DNA of 64,000 nucleotides. It comes from Aeromonas simiae (GTDB lineage Bacteria > Pseudomonadota > Gammaproteobacteria > Enterobacterales > Aeromonadaceae). The stretch is taken from positions 57,421 through 121,420 of the forward strand of contig NZ_CDBY01000044.1 in NCBI RefSeq assembly GCF_000820125.1, written 5' to 3'. Below, in pieces: positions 1 to 8,456 of the stretch. Below the pieces are notes generated by a model. It searched no databases and had not been told where the DNA came from. It saw only the letters and a program-made list of their open reading frames with translations. The position numbers and the translations under genes are program-made. Every line of letters begins with the position of its first letter. Position 1 is the first letter of the stretch.

Positions 1-333
1 GTGGTCGGTGTGCAGGATCACCGGAACACCGTAGGCTTCAGCCACGGCGTGAACGTGCTTAGCACCCGCGATGGCGCCCAGGACAGCAGCCTGTTGGCCT
101 TCCAGCTTCAGACCCTTACCGGCGAAGAACACGGCGCCGCCGTTGGAGAACTGAACGATGACCGGAGCCTTCACCTTAGCGGCAGCTTCCAGTACGGCGT
201 TGACGGAGTCGGTACCAACGCAGTTGACGGCCGGCAGGGCAAAGCCGTTTTCCTTGGCGACTGCGAATACCTTCTGTACGTCATCACCAGTCAGTACACC
301 GGGTTTAACGAAGTCGAAAATCTTCTTAGACAT
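1..333 (-). CDS. fbaA: Class II fructose-bisphosphate aldolase, N-terminal part (cut by window edge)
   Basis: Cytosolic zinc aldolase that cleaves fructose 1,6-bisphosphate into glyceraldehyde 3-phosphate and dihydroxyacetone phosphate. Only the first 111 codons are present; the rest lies left of the window. The start MSKIFDFVKPGVLTGDD, then ALPAVNCVGTDSVNAVLEAA and VPVILHTDH near residue 110, match Escherichia-type FbaA. The histidine of the LHTDH segment is a zinc ligand in the class II family. The gene lies 114 bp downstream of pgk on the same strand, which gives the usual epd-pgk-fba order. There is no sign of damage in the visible part. Confidence 0.95.
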   Translation of the reverse strand, partial: MSKKIFDFVKPGVLTGDDVQKVFAVAKENGFALPAVNCVGTDSVNAVLEAAAKVKAPVIVQFSNGGAVFFAGKGLKLEGQQAAVLGAIAGAKHVHAVAEAYGVPVILHTDH

Positions 334-447
334 GTTTCTCGTCCTATTCTCGTATGCCGAAAAAAATGGGGGGTTCATCATGAACCGGCAAGGCGGCCAC
401 ATGATAAACGAAACGGGAGGCTTTTGCCCCCCGTTTCGGGTCACGAA

Positions 448-1611
448 TTACGCTTTAGCACGCTCTTCCAGGATGGCAACAGCCGGCAGCTTCTTGCCTT
501 CTACGAACTCCAGGAAGGCGCCGCCGCCAGTGGAGATGTAGGAGACCTTGTCGGCGATGCCGAACTTGTCGATAGCAGCCAGGGTGTCACCACCGCCAGC
601 GATGGAGAAGGCCGGGGATTCGGCGATCGCACGGGCGATCACTTCGGTACCCTTGGCGAACTGGTCGAACTCGAACACACCGACCGGGCCGTTCCACAGG
701 ATGGTCTTGGCGTTCATGATGATGTCAGCCAGCGCCTTGGCAGAATCCGGGCCGATATCGAAGATCATGTCGTCGTCAGCCACGTCAGAAACCGACTTGG
801 TGGTGGCCGGAGTGGACTCGGAGAACTCTTTACCAACCACGACGTCGGTGGTAGCCGGAATGGAGGTCTCGGCAGCCAGCTTCTTGGCGGTATCGAGCAG
901 GTCGTGTTCGCACAGGGACTTACCGACGTTGTGACCGGCAGCAGCGATGAAGGTGTTGGCGATGCCACCACCGACCACCAGCTGGTCAGCAATCTTGGAG
1001 AGGGACTCCAGTACGGTCAGCTTGGTGGAAACCTTGGAACCACCAACGATGGCCACCATCGGGCGAGCCGGGTTGTCCATGGCCTTGCCGAGGGCTTCCA
1101 GTTCACCAGCCAGCAGAGGACCGGCGCAGGCGATCGGAGCAAACTGGGCCACACCGTAGGTGGAACCTTCGGCGCGGTGAGCGGTACCGAATGCGTCCAT
1201 TACAAACACGTCGCACAGCGCGGCGTACTTACGGGCCAGCTCTTCGGCGTTCTTCTTCTCGCCCTTGTTGAAGCGGCAGTTTTCCAGTACGACCAGCTCA
1301 CCGGCGGCGACATCAACGCCATCCAGGTAATCCTTGGCCAGGGTCACCTTGCAGGACAGCGCGTCTTTCAGATAGTTAACAACCGGAGCCAGGGAGAACT
1401 CTTCGTTGTACTCGCCTTCGGTCGGACGACCCAGGTGGGAGGTGATCATCAGCTTGGCGCCCTTTTCCAGAGCCAGCTTGATGGTCGGCAGGGTGGCGAC
1501 AATACGTGCATCGGAAGTGACCTTGCCGTCTTTTACCGGCACGTTCAGGTCAGCACGGATCAGAACGCGTTTGCCCGCCAGATCCAGGTCGGTCATCTTG
1601 ATAACAGACAT
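448..1611 (-). CDS. pgk: Phosphoglycerate kinase
   Basis: Cytosolic enzyme that transfers phosphate from 1,3-bisphosphoglycerate to ADP in glycolysis. At 387 residues it has the normal length for bacterial Pgk. Visible family segments are the N-terminal substrate site [13 protein letters not shown], the arginine-containing [10 protein letters not shown], the hinge region [11 protein letters not shown], and the C-terminal nucleotide site [13 protein letters not shown] followed by [10 protein letters not shown]. The start ATG follows GAGGACTGTAT. It is the middle gene of an epd-pgk-fbaA run on the minus strand, 61 bp after epd, and is probably cotranscribed with both. Confidence 0.98.
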   Translation of the reverse strand: MSVIKMTDLDLAGKRVLIRADLNVPVKDGKVTSDARIVATLPTIKLALEKGAKLMITSHLGRPTEGEYNEEFSLAPVVNYLKDALSCKVTLAKDYLDGVDVAAGELVVLENCRFNKGEKKNAEELARKYAALCDVFVMDAFGTAHRAEGSTYGVAQFAPIACAGPLLAGELEALGKAMDNPARPMVAIVGGSKVSTKLTVLESLSKIADQLVVGGGIANTFIAAAGHNVGKSLCEHDLLDTAKKLAAETSIPATTDVVVGKEFSESTPATTKSVSDVADDDMIFDIGPDSAKALADIIMNAKTILWNGPVGVFEFDQFAKGTEVIARAIAESPAFSIAGGGDTLAAIDKFGIADKVSYISTGGGAFLEFVEGKKLPAVAILEERAKA

Positions 1612-1672
1612 ATACAGTCCTCTATATTTTCCAGGTAATGTTCAAAACAGTAACCTTGCGCCCGGTGCAGGC

Positions 1673-2683
1673 TCAGCCTGCGGCCATCATGGCCCGGGTG
1701 GTATCCAGCATGCGGTTGGCGAAGCCCCATTCGTTATCACACCACATCAACATCTTGACGAGGTTGGCATCGCTCACCCGGGTCTGGGTACCGTCAATGA
1801 TGCACGAGTGGGCATCATGATTGAAATCGACGGAGACCAGTGGCTCTTCGGTATAGTCCAGAATGCCCGCTAATGTACCTCTGGATGCCCGCTTGAGGGC
1901 TTGATTTACGTCAGAAACCGACACTTTTTTTCGTACCGTGATGCTCAAATCCATCGCGGTGACGTTGATGGTGGGCACCCTTACCGCGATCGCCTCGAAC
2001 TTGCCCGCGAAGTGGGGCAGGATACGCTCCAACCCCTTGGCCAGCTTGGTATCCACCGGGATGATGGACTGGCTGGCAGCACGGGTACGGCGCAGATCGC
2101 TGTGGTAGGCGTCGATCACCTGCTGGTCATGCATGGCCGAATGAATTGTCGTAATAGTACCACAATTTATCTCAAATTCTCGATGCAATGTTTCGATGAC
2201 AGGCACCACGCAATTGGTGGTACAGGAGGCGTTCGAGACGATCCGTTCCCCTCCGGTCAGGGTGTGATGGTTGACCCCGTAGACCACGGTGGCATCCACG
2301 TCCGCATCGGCCGGATGGGAGAACAGCACCTTGCCCGCCCCTGCCGCCAGATGCTTTTCGGCATCGGCGCGCGAGCCGAATACCCCGGTACAATCGAGCA
2401 CCACATCCACCTTGAGGGCGCGCCAGGGCAGGTTCGCCGGATCTCGCTCGGCAAACAGGGAGATGAGATCCTCCCCCACCAGCATGCTGCTGCCCGCCAG
2501 TTGTACCGGATGGTGGAAGCGGCCGTGACTGGTGTCATAGCGGGTCAGGTGCACCATGGCCTCGGGGGCCGCCAGCTCGTTGATGGCGACAATCTTGATG
2601 TTCTTGTCGCGCCCGCTCTCGTAGAGCGCGCGCAGCACGTTGCGGCCAATGCGGCCATAGCCATTGATGGCGATGCGGATCAT
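1673..2683 (-). CDS. epd: D-erythrose-4-phosphate dehydrogenase (GapB type)
   Basis: NAD-dependent oxidation of erythrose 4-phosphate to 4-phosphoerythronate, the entry step of the pyridoxal phosphate route. The 336-residue protein has the dinucleotide fold start [19 protein letters not shown] and the catalytic cysteine in SNASCTTNC near residue 155. [20 protein letters not shown] separates Epd from GapA, where the corresponding segment is [14 protein letters not shown] lies near the C-terminus. The upstream kinase gene overlaps its start by 4 bp (ATGA), so the two are translationally coupled. A GapA-like side activity is possible, but the AMHDQQ signature favours Epd. Confidence 0.95.
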   Translation of the reverse strand: MIRIAINGYGRIGRNVLRALYESGRDKNIKIVAINELAAPEAMVHLTRYDTSHGRFHHPVQLAGSSMLVGEDLISLFAERDPANLPWRALKVDVVLDCTGVFGSRADAEKHLAAGAGKVLFSHPADADVDATVVYGVNHHTLTGGERIVSNASCTTNCVVPVIETLHREFEINCGTITTIHSAMHDQQVIDAYHSDLRRTRAASQSIIPVDTKLAKGLERILPHFAGKFEAIAVRVPTINVTAMDLSITVRKKVSVSDVNQALKRASRGTLAGILDYTEEPLVSVDFNHDAHSCIIDGTQTRVSDANLVKMLMWCDNEWGFANRMLDTTRAMMAAG

Positions 2684-3600
2684 CCGAGCAGGGCCTCCTT
2701 GAAAGTACCGCGGGCCAGCAGGGCGGCGCCGAACACACCGGCGCTGTCGCCCAGTGCGGGCCTGATGATGGGGGTAGTGAAACGGGGATTGAACAGGTAG
2801 GGAAGCACGCTCTCGCGGCCCGCCGTATAGAGGCTGTCGATATTGCCGACCCCACCGCCGATGACAATGACGTCAGGATCGAGGATGTTAACCACGTTAG
2901 CGATGGCCTGACCAAACAGCCGATGCAGGCGATCGAGGGTCTGGCGCGCCGTGTGATCGTGCGCTGCGGCGGCGGCAATCTGGGGCAGGCTGAGCCGGCG
3001 TTTGGTCTTGTCTCGGTACCAGGCCTCCAGCGCCGGGCCTGAGATGAAGGTCTCGACACAGCCGCGCTTGCCACAGTAGCACTCGGGGCCATCGGGAGAG
3101 AGCACATTGTGGCCCCACTCCCCGGCGATGCCGTGGTGACCCGCCAGAACCCGGCCATCGACGACGATGCCTGACCCCACCCCGGTGCCCATGATGATGC
3201 CAAACACCACCCGCGCCTCGGGGTAGCGCGCCCGCACCGCGCCGAGATGGGTCTCGGCCAGAGCGAAGCAGTTGGCATCGTTGGCGATGAGGACGGGAAT
3301 GCCGAGGCGCGCCTCGAGATCCTCTTTGAGGGGGCGGCCGTTGAGTTCGGTGGTGTTGCAGTTTTTCATCACCCCGGTCTGTGGGTCGCGGGCGCCCGGC
3401 GTCCCCATGCCGAGCCGCTCGGGGCGACGGCCCAGCGCGATGGCGCAGCGCTCAACCAGCGCGATGATGGCATCGACAATGCCCTGATAACCGGTGTCAC
3501 GCGGTGTCAGCTGACGTTCACGCAGCACCACGGTGTCACCGTCCAGCACCACGCACTCCATCTTGGTGCCGCCCAGATCGATCCCCCAATCCCAGCTCAT
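2680..3600 (-). CDS. mak: ROK-family sugar kinase, probably fructokinase (Mak-like)
   Basis: ATP-dependent sugar kinase of the ROK family, 306 residues. The phosphate-binding start is [14 protein letters not shown], the catalytic aspartate lies in [10 protein letters not shown] near residue 107, and the family zinc site is [10 protein letters not shown] followed by CYCGKRGC near residues 170-190. The match is closest to Escherichia Mak ([23 protein letters not shown] and the [13 protein letters not shown] segment). N-acetylglucosamine or another hexose cannot be excluded from sequence alone. It overlaps epd by 4 bp and heads the epd-pgk-fbaA run, which would place sugar phosphorylation with lower glycolysis. 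Confidence 0.85.
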   Translation of the reverse strand: MSWDWGIDLGGTKMECVVLDGDTVVLRERQLTPRDTGYQGIVDAIIALVERCAIALGRRPERLGMGTPGARDPQTGVMKNCNTTELNGRPLKEDLEARLGIPVLIANDANCFALAETHLGAVRARYPEARVVFGIIMGTGVGSGIVVDGRVLAGHHGIAGEWGHNVLSPDGPECYCGKRGCVETFISGPALEAWYRDKTKRRLSLPQIAAAAAHDHTARQTLDRLHRLFGQAIANVVNILDPDVIVIGGGVGNIDSLYTAGRESVLPYLFNPRFTTPIIRPALGDSAGVFGAALLARGTFKEALLG

Positions 3601-3652
3601 CCTGTCTCCTTGCTACGGCGGAGCGAAGAGCGGCAGTGTAGCACCCCTTGCC

Positions 3653-3681
3653 CCAAACAAAACAGGGCCCGAAGGCCCTGT
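3653..3681 (-). terminator. Rho-independent terminator after fkpA
   Basis: An 8-bp perfect stem (ACAGGGCC/GGCCCTGT) with a CGAA loop at 3662-3681, followed on the minus strand by TTGTTTG. It lies just past the fkpA stop codon and upstream of the sugar kinase gene. Confidence 0.75.
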
Positions 3682-3708
3682 CTTAATTAGGAAAACTCGC
3701 GCCAATGC

Positions 3709-4518
3709 TTACTTCTTGGCGGGTTCCTTGGCCTCTTCGGCGGCCGGCTTCTCGATAGAGAGCAGCTCGACGTCGAACACCAGTACGGAGTTGGCCGGAA
3801 TGGAGCCCGCACCGTGCTCACCGTAGGCCAGTTTGGACGGCAGGAAGAACTTGAACTTGGAGCCGACCGGCATCAGCTGCACGCCTTCGGTCCAACCCGG
3901 GATCACCTGGTTGAGCGGGAAGGTGGCCGGCTCGCCACGATCGACGGAGCTGTCGAACTTGGTGCCGTCGAGCAGGGTACCGGTGTAGTGAACCTTGACG
4001 ATGTCAGTGGCCTTGGGCTTGGCGCCCTCGCCCATCTTCTCGACCTGGTATTGCAGGCCAGATTCGGTGCTCTTCACCCCTTCCTTCTTGGCGTTGTCGG
4101 CCAGGAAGGCTTCACCCTTCTTCAGGTTTTCGGCGGAGTCTTTCTCAGCCTTGGCCTTGGAGAGCTCATTGATCTTGGCGTCATAAGCCTGCAAGGACTT
4201 CTGGATATCCTCATCGCTCATGTCGGCCTTCTTGGTCAGGCCATCGGTCACGCCCTTGAGGATAACGTCGTTGCTCAGCTGGATCCCCAGCTCCTGCTGA
4301 CGCTCCAGGGTGTTGGCGATGTAGCGCCCCATGGAGAGGCCGATGGCGTAGCCGGACTGCTCTTCAAAGCTCTTGGCTGCGCCCTTGGTGCCTTCTGCCG
4401 GCTTGGCGGCTTCGGTCTTGGTTTCGGCAGCGGCGGCCGGCTTCTCGTCCTTCTGGCATGCGGTCAGACCAACGGATACGGCTGCAGCCAGCAGGGACAC
4501 CTTCAGAAATTTGTTCAT
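3709..4518 (-). CDS. fkpA: FKBP-type peptidyl-prolyl isomerase, lipoprotein form (FkpA/Mip-like)
   Basis: Folding helper of the cell envelope with prolyl isomerase and chaperone roles, 269 residues from the chosen ATG, which follows GGAGAAACTG. An upstream in-frame ATG exists, but this start gives a clean signal peptide, MNKFLKVSLLAAAVSVGLTAC, ending in a lipobox (LTAC). The mature protein is therefore predicted to be lipidated, unlike Escherichia FkpA. A lysine/alanine-rich linker leads into an N-terminal dimerisation domain (about 50-150) and a C-terminal FKBP domain (about 160-255) with VKVHYTGTLLDGTKFDSS, IPGWTEGVQLMPVGSKF and LAYGEHG. The tail is Glu/Lys/Ala-rich. Confidence 0.93.
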   Translation of the reverse strand: MNKFLKVSLLAAAVSVGLTACQKDEKPAAAAETKTEAAKPAEGTKGAAKSFEEQSGYAIGLSMGRYIANTLERQQELGIQLSNDVILKGVTDGLTKKADMSDEDIQKSLQAYDAKINELSKAKAEKDSAENLKKGEAFLADNAKKEGVKSTESGLQYQVEKMGEGAKPKATDIVKVHYTGTLLDGTKFDSSVDRGEPATFPLNQVIPGWTEGVQLMPVGSKFKFFLPSKLAYGEHGAGSIPANSVLVFDVELLSIEKPAAEEAKEPAKK

Positions 4519-4636
4519 CAGTTTCTCCAAAACGTAAAACCCGCTCTCGATTCCTTCTTGAAATGAGAGGTTTATGTTCACAAACGCCTTATACTAACCC
4601 CCGAATTCGGGCGAACAAAAGCATGAGACAGGAAAA

Positions 4637-5611
4637 ATGCGAAAAAGTGCCCTTCCCTTTTTGCTACTGCTCCTGCTGTTATCAGGATGCAGCGAAAATG
4701 GCTCGCCAGTTCTGCACTCCGTGCGTCTCTCCGAAGAGGGCACGCTCACCGCCGATATCACGGCAGATGCCTCCACGGCACTGCTCTCCGGTGTGAGTCA
4801 GGGGGTGACGGTATGGGATTTGCAAAACAATCGCCAGCGCTATCGCTGGCAACTGGCGCAAAACGAGGATGAGTCCACATTTGTCGGACGCTTTTCGCCA
4901 TCCGGCGCACAAGCGGTCACCGCCACAGCGACCACCTTCGGCCTCTGGAGCCTGGCCAATGGCCGTTCCCTCGGCTTTTACTCCCTGCCCGAGTCGCGCC
5001 TGCGCGACATCGCCGTCAGCGACGGCGCCCGCGCCGTGCTGATCGGCCGCGAGGATGGCAAGGCCGAGTTCGTCGATTTACACAGCGGACGCCGGCTGCA
5101 ATTTCTCGGCCACACCGAGCAAGTCAATTCGGTGGATCTCTCCGCCAATGGCCGCTATGCGCTGACCGGTGGCAACGACTACAGCGCCTACCTGTGGGAC
5201 ACCCAAACCGGCCAGGTCATCCACCGCTTCAACCACGCTAGCCGGGTCACCATGGTGCGTCTCGATCCGTCCGGGCGTGCCGCCTTCACCGCCAGCAGCA
5301 TGGGCCAGGCCATCCTCTGGGATCTGACCAGCGGCAAAGAGATAAGCCGCCTGCAAATGGAGCATCGCCAAGAGATCTACAGCGCGGCGCGTTTTGCCAA
5401 CCAAGGGCAGTGGCTGCTGACCGGCTCTCCCTCGCGCCAGGCGGCGCTGTGGCGGGTCAGCGATGGCGCACAGTTGCAGCAGTGGCGGGTAGCCCCCCGC
5501 CCCTCGGCGCGCCCCTCCAGCTCGGTGGTCTATGGCATCGCTTTGCGCGACAATAGCCGGGTTATCACGCTCAGCTCCAGCGGCTACGCCGAAACCTGGA
5601 GCATCAAGTAA
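4637..5611 (+). CDS. WD40-repeat lipoprotein
   Basis: Unnamed 324-residue protein. The N-terminus MRKSALPFLLLLLLLSGC is a lipoprotein signal with the cleavage site before the cysteine of LSGC. The rest is a run of WD40-like beta-propeller blades with repeated dipeptides such as GVTVWDLQN, TFGLWSLAN, SAYLWDTQT and QAILWDLTS, each preceded by a GH- or S-ANG-type turn; about seven blades fit. It starts divergently from fkpA and is followed 9 bp later by slyX, so the two are probably one transcript. WD40 propellers act as protein-binding scaffolds; the partner is unknown. A BamB-like envelope scaffold is one possibility, but the sequence is not BamB. Confidence 0.75.
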   Translation: MRKSALPFLLLLLLLSGCSENGSPVLHSVRLSEEGTLTADITADASTALLSGVSQGVTVWDLQNNRQRYRWQLAQNEDESTFVGRFSPSGAQAVTATATTFGLWSLANGRSLGFYSLPESRLRDIAVSDGARAVLIGREDGKAEFVDLHSGRRLQFLGHTEQVNSVDLSANGRYALTGGNDYSAYLWDTQTGQVIHRFNHASRVTMVRLDPSGRAAFTASSMGQAILWDLTSGKEISRLQMEHRQEIYSAARFANQGQWLLTGSPSRQAALWRVSDGAQLQQWRVAPRPSARPSSSVVYGIALRDNSRVITLSSSGYAETWSIK

Positions 5612-5620
5612 AGGAAGGTT

Positions 5621-5839
5621 ATGGAAAAGCAGCAGTTGCTCGAACGCATCGAAACCCTGGAAACCCGTCTGGCCTATGCCGAATACACGGTGGAGCAGCT
5701 CAACGAGGAGGTGACGCTACAGGGGCGCGAACTGGACAAGGTTCGCCAGCAGATCCTGCTACTGGCCGATAAATTTAAGGCGATGCAACCGACCCAGGTC
5801 GCCAGCATGGCCGAAGAGACCCCGCCGCCCCACTACTGA
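5621..5839 (+). CDS. slyX: SlyX family coiled-coil protein
   Basis: Small protein of 72 residues, typical for SlyX. The sequence is almost entirely a heptad-patterned helix (LLERIETLETRLAYAEYTVEQLNEEV), ending in the proline-rich PPPHY tail characteristic of the family. The biochemical function of SlyX is not known. Its position next to slyD on the opposite strand is the classical arrangement in gammaproteobacteria. Confidence 0.93.
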   Translation: MEKQQLLERIETLETRLAYAEYTVEQLNEEVTLQGRELDKVRQQILLLADKFKAMQPTQVASMAEETPPPHY

Positions 5840-5847
5840 AACGGCCA

Positions 5848-5878
5848 CAAAAAAGCCCGCATGATGCGGGCTTTTTTA
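5848..5878. terminator. Bidirectional terminator between slyX and slyD
   Basis: Stem AAAAAGCCCGCA/TGCGGGCTTTTT with flanking A- and T-runs on both strands, lying between two convergent genes. Confidence 0.9.
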
Positions 5879-5893
5879 TGCCATAAGCGGCAA

Positions 5894-6508
5894 TCAGTGG
5901 TGGTGGCCCTTGCCACCGCAACCGCCGCCGCCACAGCAACCACCGTTGCCGGCGTCGTCGTCGTGATGGTGATGACCACCGCCACAGCAGCCGCCGTGGT
6001 CATGATCGTGGTCGTGATCGTGGTCGTGATGACCACCACAGCCACCGGCACCGTGCACATGGCCATGGGCCAGCTCTTCGGCGGTCGCCGGACGCACGTC
6101 CTTGATCTCGACCTTGAAGCCCAGGGTCACCCCCGCCAGCGGATGGTTGCCATCCACCTTGACGGTGCTCTCGGTCACTTCCACCACGGTCACCGGACGG
6201 TGGCCGTCGTCAGTCTCGGCCACGAAGGTGTCACCTTCAGCCACTTCCATACCGTCAAACAGCTCACCGGGCACTTCCTGCACCAGCGCCTCGTCGTACT
6301 CGCCATAGGCCTGCTGCGGGGCCAGGGTCACCTCGAAGGCATCACCCACGGCGCGCCCTTCCAGTGCAGCCTCCAGACCGGAGACCAGATAACGGGTGCC
6401 GTGCATGTAGACCAGCGGCTCTTTGCCGACGGTGCTATCGATCACTTCACCGTGCTCGTCGGTGACGGTGTATTCCAGCGTAACCACGCTCAGGGGAGCA
6501 ACTTTCAT
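5894..6508 (-). CDS. slyD: FKBP-type peptidyl-prolyl isomerase and nickel-binding protein SlyD
   Basis: Cytosolic prolyl isomerase and metallochaperone, 204 residues. The FKBP core contains LEYTVTDEHGEVIDST and GLEAALEGRAVGD, with the inserted-in-flap chaperone domain at about 70-130 (FDGMEVAEGDTF). The C-terminal 55 residues are a metal-binding tail of alternating His-Asp, Cys-Cys-Gly and His runs (HDHDHDHDHDH, GGCCGGG, HHHHDDD), ending in GHHH. In Escherichia the same tail feeds nickel to the hydrogenase maturation proteins. No hydrogenase genes lie nearby. Confidence 0.96.
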   Translation of the reverse strand: MKVAPLSVVTLEYTVTDEHGEVIDSTVGKEPLVYMHGTRYLVSGLEAALEGRAVGDAFEVTLAPQQAYGEYDEALVQEVPGELFDGMEVAEGDTFVAETDDGHRPVTVVEVTESTVKVDGNHPLAGVTLGFKVEIKDVRPATAEELAHGHVHGAGGCGGHHDHDHDHDHDHGGCCGGGHHHHDDDAGNGGCCGGGGCGGKGHHH

Positions 6509-6577
6509 GTCAGGGATCCTGCAGAGTTAAAAAACGGCCCAAGGATAACCCAAATCCCCGGCCACGCCTACGGAATG

Positions 6578-6781
6578 TCAGGGACGGAAGACGCCGATCA
6601 CCTGTTCAGCCTCACGGGTTGCCTGGGTCACCTCGTCGGTCGGGCGCACCTGAGTGTCGCCACACTCGATGCAGGTCACCTTCTCGACTCCATGCTCCAG
6701 ATACAGCATCATGGTGTCCTGCCGGCTACAGGCGGGACACACCGCCCCGGCGATGAAGCGTTTTTTACGTTTCGTTTCCAT
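6578..6781 (-). CDS. yheV: YheV family zinc-ribbon protein
   Basis: Small protein of 67 residues. Two CxxC pairs, CPAC at about 15-18 and CIEC at about 37-40, form a predicted zinc ribbon. The N-terminus KRKKRFIAGAVCP and the TDEVTQATREAEQVIGVFRP tail match the YheV family, whose function is unknown. It is in the same orientation as slyD, 70 bp upstream of it, as in other gammaproteobacteria. Confidence 0.9.
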   Translation of the reverse strand: METKRKKRFIAGAVCPACSRQDTMMLYLEHGVEKVTCIECGDTQVRPTDEVTQATREAEQVIGVFRP

Positions 6782-6820
6782 ATCGATTACCTCCCGGCAG
6801 CATCATATCAGGGTTTGTCC

Positions 6821-7444
6821 ATGCATTACGCCATCGAATTTCATGCTCATCACGCCGCCGCTCTGCGTTTCGGCAAACGCCAGCGCCTGCCGCAGGGGCG
6901 CCTGCTGCAGATCACCCATGGCATGGCACTGCTGCGCCTTGGCAGCCACGAACAACTACTCTCGCCGGGCGCCCTCTTCTGGCTGCCGGCCGACTGCTTG
7001 GCCACCTTCATTCCCCTGCGTGACTGTCGCTGGCAGGAGCTCCTGCTCTCTTTGCGCCACCCCCAGCCCAGCCAATCCGGCTGGTTGCATGCAACGCCAC
7101 TGCTCAAGGCCCTGCTGGATGCGCTGACCGACTGGACGCGCGAGCCCGAATGGCAAGGCGCCTACGGCGACCGGCTGCGGGTGCTGGCCGACGAATTGCA
7201 GCAGCATGAGCTGAGCACGCAGCCCCCCTACAGCGCGCTGCAACAGGAGTGGCAAGCGCTGCGACAAGGTGTCGCGCCGCAGGAGGTGAGCGAAGAGCTG
7301 GCCGCACTGGCGGCGCAGTGGCGGCTGATCCGCGCCGATCGCCTGCTCAAGGGGGGCAATCCGCTGACGCAGGTGGTGGCCCAGCTCGGCTATGGCGATG
7401 AGTCGGCCTGGCAGGACGAACTTAATTTCTGGTGCACCTGCTAA
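6821..7444 (+). CDS. AraC-like protein with an incomplete helix-turn-helix end
   Basis: Protein of 207 residues starting at the ATG at 6821 after GGGTTTGTCC. The N-terminal half (LLQITHGMALLRLGSHEQLL, LPADCLATFIPL) resembles the cupin-like sensing part of AraC regulators. The C-terminus LTQVVAQLGYGDESAWQDELNFW looks like the second helix-turn-helix of an AraC DNA-binding domain. However, the protein ends about 20 residues earlier than AraC proteins normally do and the first helix-turn-helix is hard to see. It may be a truncated or diverged regulator. It is divergent from yheV and upstream of cheV on the same strand. Confidence 0.55.
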   Translation: MHYAIEFHAHHAAALRFGKRQRLPQGRLLQITHGMALLRLGSHEQLLSPGALFWLPADCLATFIPLRDCRWQELLLSLRHPQPSQSGWLHATPLLKALLDALTDWTREPEWQGAYGDRLRVLADELQQHELSTQPPYSALQQEWQALRQGVAPQEVSEELAALAAQWRLIRADRLLKGGNPLTQVVAQLGYGDESAWQDELNFWCTC

Positions 7445-7448
7445 CCTC

Positions 7449-7475
7449 TCTAGCAAATTAAAAAACGGCCGATAA
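7449..7475 (+). promoter_or_regulatory. Sigma-28 (FliA) type promoter for cheV
   Basis: The -10 element GCCGATAA at 7468-7475 is an exact match to the flagellar sigma-28 consensus. Eleven bases upstream, TCTAGCAA at 7449-7456 is a weak match to the -35 element TAAAGTTT. It lies 76 bp before the cheV start, a position and target that fit flagellar-class transcription. Confidence 0.55.
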
Positions 7476-7550
7476 TCAAGCGGGTGGTCGGTCGTCAATC
7501 TCATCCGGCCATGACTTCTCCCTCTTCCACGACTCAACGGGGTATCGACT

Positions 7551-8456
7551 ATGAAAAGCAAGGCTAACCAGTCGCAAGGGATGCTGCTTTTCCGCCTAAC
7601 CCAGCAACAGCGGTTTGCCATCGGTACGCTCAAGGTGAAGGAGATTGTGCCCTTCACCCCACTGACCGCCATTCCCCAATCGCACCATACCGTGCTGGGC
7701 GCCGTCAGCCTGCGCGGCCAGACCCTGCCGATCATCGACATGGCGCGGGCCATCGGCTACCGCCCCATCACTCCCGATGAGTATTCACGCTGCTTCATCA
7801 TCATCACCGACTGCCGCCGCACCTTGGTGGGCTTTCTGGTGCGCGGCATCGATCGCATCTGCGAGTGCAACTGGCGCGACATCGTCTCGCCGCCCCCCAG
7901 CCTCGGTCACAACATCTTCGTGACCGGCGTCACCCGCATTGGCGAACAGCTGGTCCAGCTGCTCGATGTTGAGCTGATCCTCTCGCGCGTCTTCCCCGAC
8001 GATCCCGAGCACCTCTACCCCCTGCTGACCGATGTGCAGCGCGAGATTTTGAAACCCATGCAGATCCTGCTGGTCGATGACTCGGCGGTGGCCCGCAAGC
8101 AGCTAACGGCGGCGTTGGATTACATCAACATCCCCTATCAGGTGTGCAGCAACGGCAATGACGCGTTTGAGCGCATGAAGCAGGCCGCCGAACGAGGCAA
8201 CCCCATCGATATTCTGGTCAGCGACATCGAGATGCCGGGGCTCGACGGCTACGAGCTGGCCTTTGAGGTACAAAGCGACGCCAAGCTGGCCGGCGCCTAC
8301 ATCATCTTGCACACCTCCCTTTCGAGCGAGATCAGCGTCGAGCGTGCCCACCAGGTCGGAGCCCACGAGGCGCTCACCAAGTTTGCCGCCAACGAGCTGG
8401 TGCAGGCGATGCTGCGCGGTGCTGAGCACCACAAGAATCTGCGGGGAACCCCGTGA
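7551..8456 (+). CDS. cheV: Chemotaxis coupling protein CheV (CheW domain plus receiver)
   Basis: Adaptor of 301 residues linking chemoreceptors to CheA. The N-terminal CheW domain (about 10-150) includes LGAVSLRGQTLPIIDMARAIG. The C-terminal receiver (about 165-290) has MQILLVDDSAVARKQL, the phosphorylated aspartate in VSDIEMPGLDGYEL, and the conserved lysine in ALTKFAANEL. It acts at the receptor array on the inner membrane. The stop overlaps the GTG start of the next gene (GTGA), so yheT is translationally coupled. A candidate FliA promoter lies upstream. Confidence 0.93.
   Translation: MKSKANQSQGMLLFRLTQQQRFAIGTLKVKEIVPFTPLTAIPQSHHTVLGAVSLRGQTLPIIDMARAIGYRPITPDEYSRCFIIITDCRRTLVGFLVRGIDRICECNWRDIVSPPPSLGHNIFVTGVTRIGEQLVQLLDVELILSRVFPDDPEHLYPLLTDVQREILKPMQILLVDDSAVARKQLTAALDYINIPYQVCSNGNDAFERMKQAAERGNPIDILVSDIEMPGLDGYELAFEVQSDAKLAGAYIILHTSLSSEISVERAHQVGAHEALTKFAANELVQAMLRGAEHHKNLRGTP

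Noticed and set aside
1..1638. Long plus-strand open frame of 545 codons over pgk and fbaA
   Set aside because: It is antisense to two clear glycolytic genes and arises from their codon bias; no family match or ribosome binding site.
5861..7444. Long plus-strand frame starting inside slyD
   Set aside because: The first part is antisense to slyD and yheV; the real gene in this frame starts at 6821.
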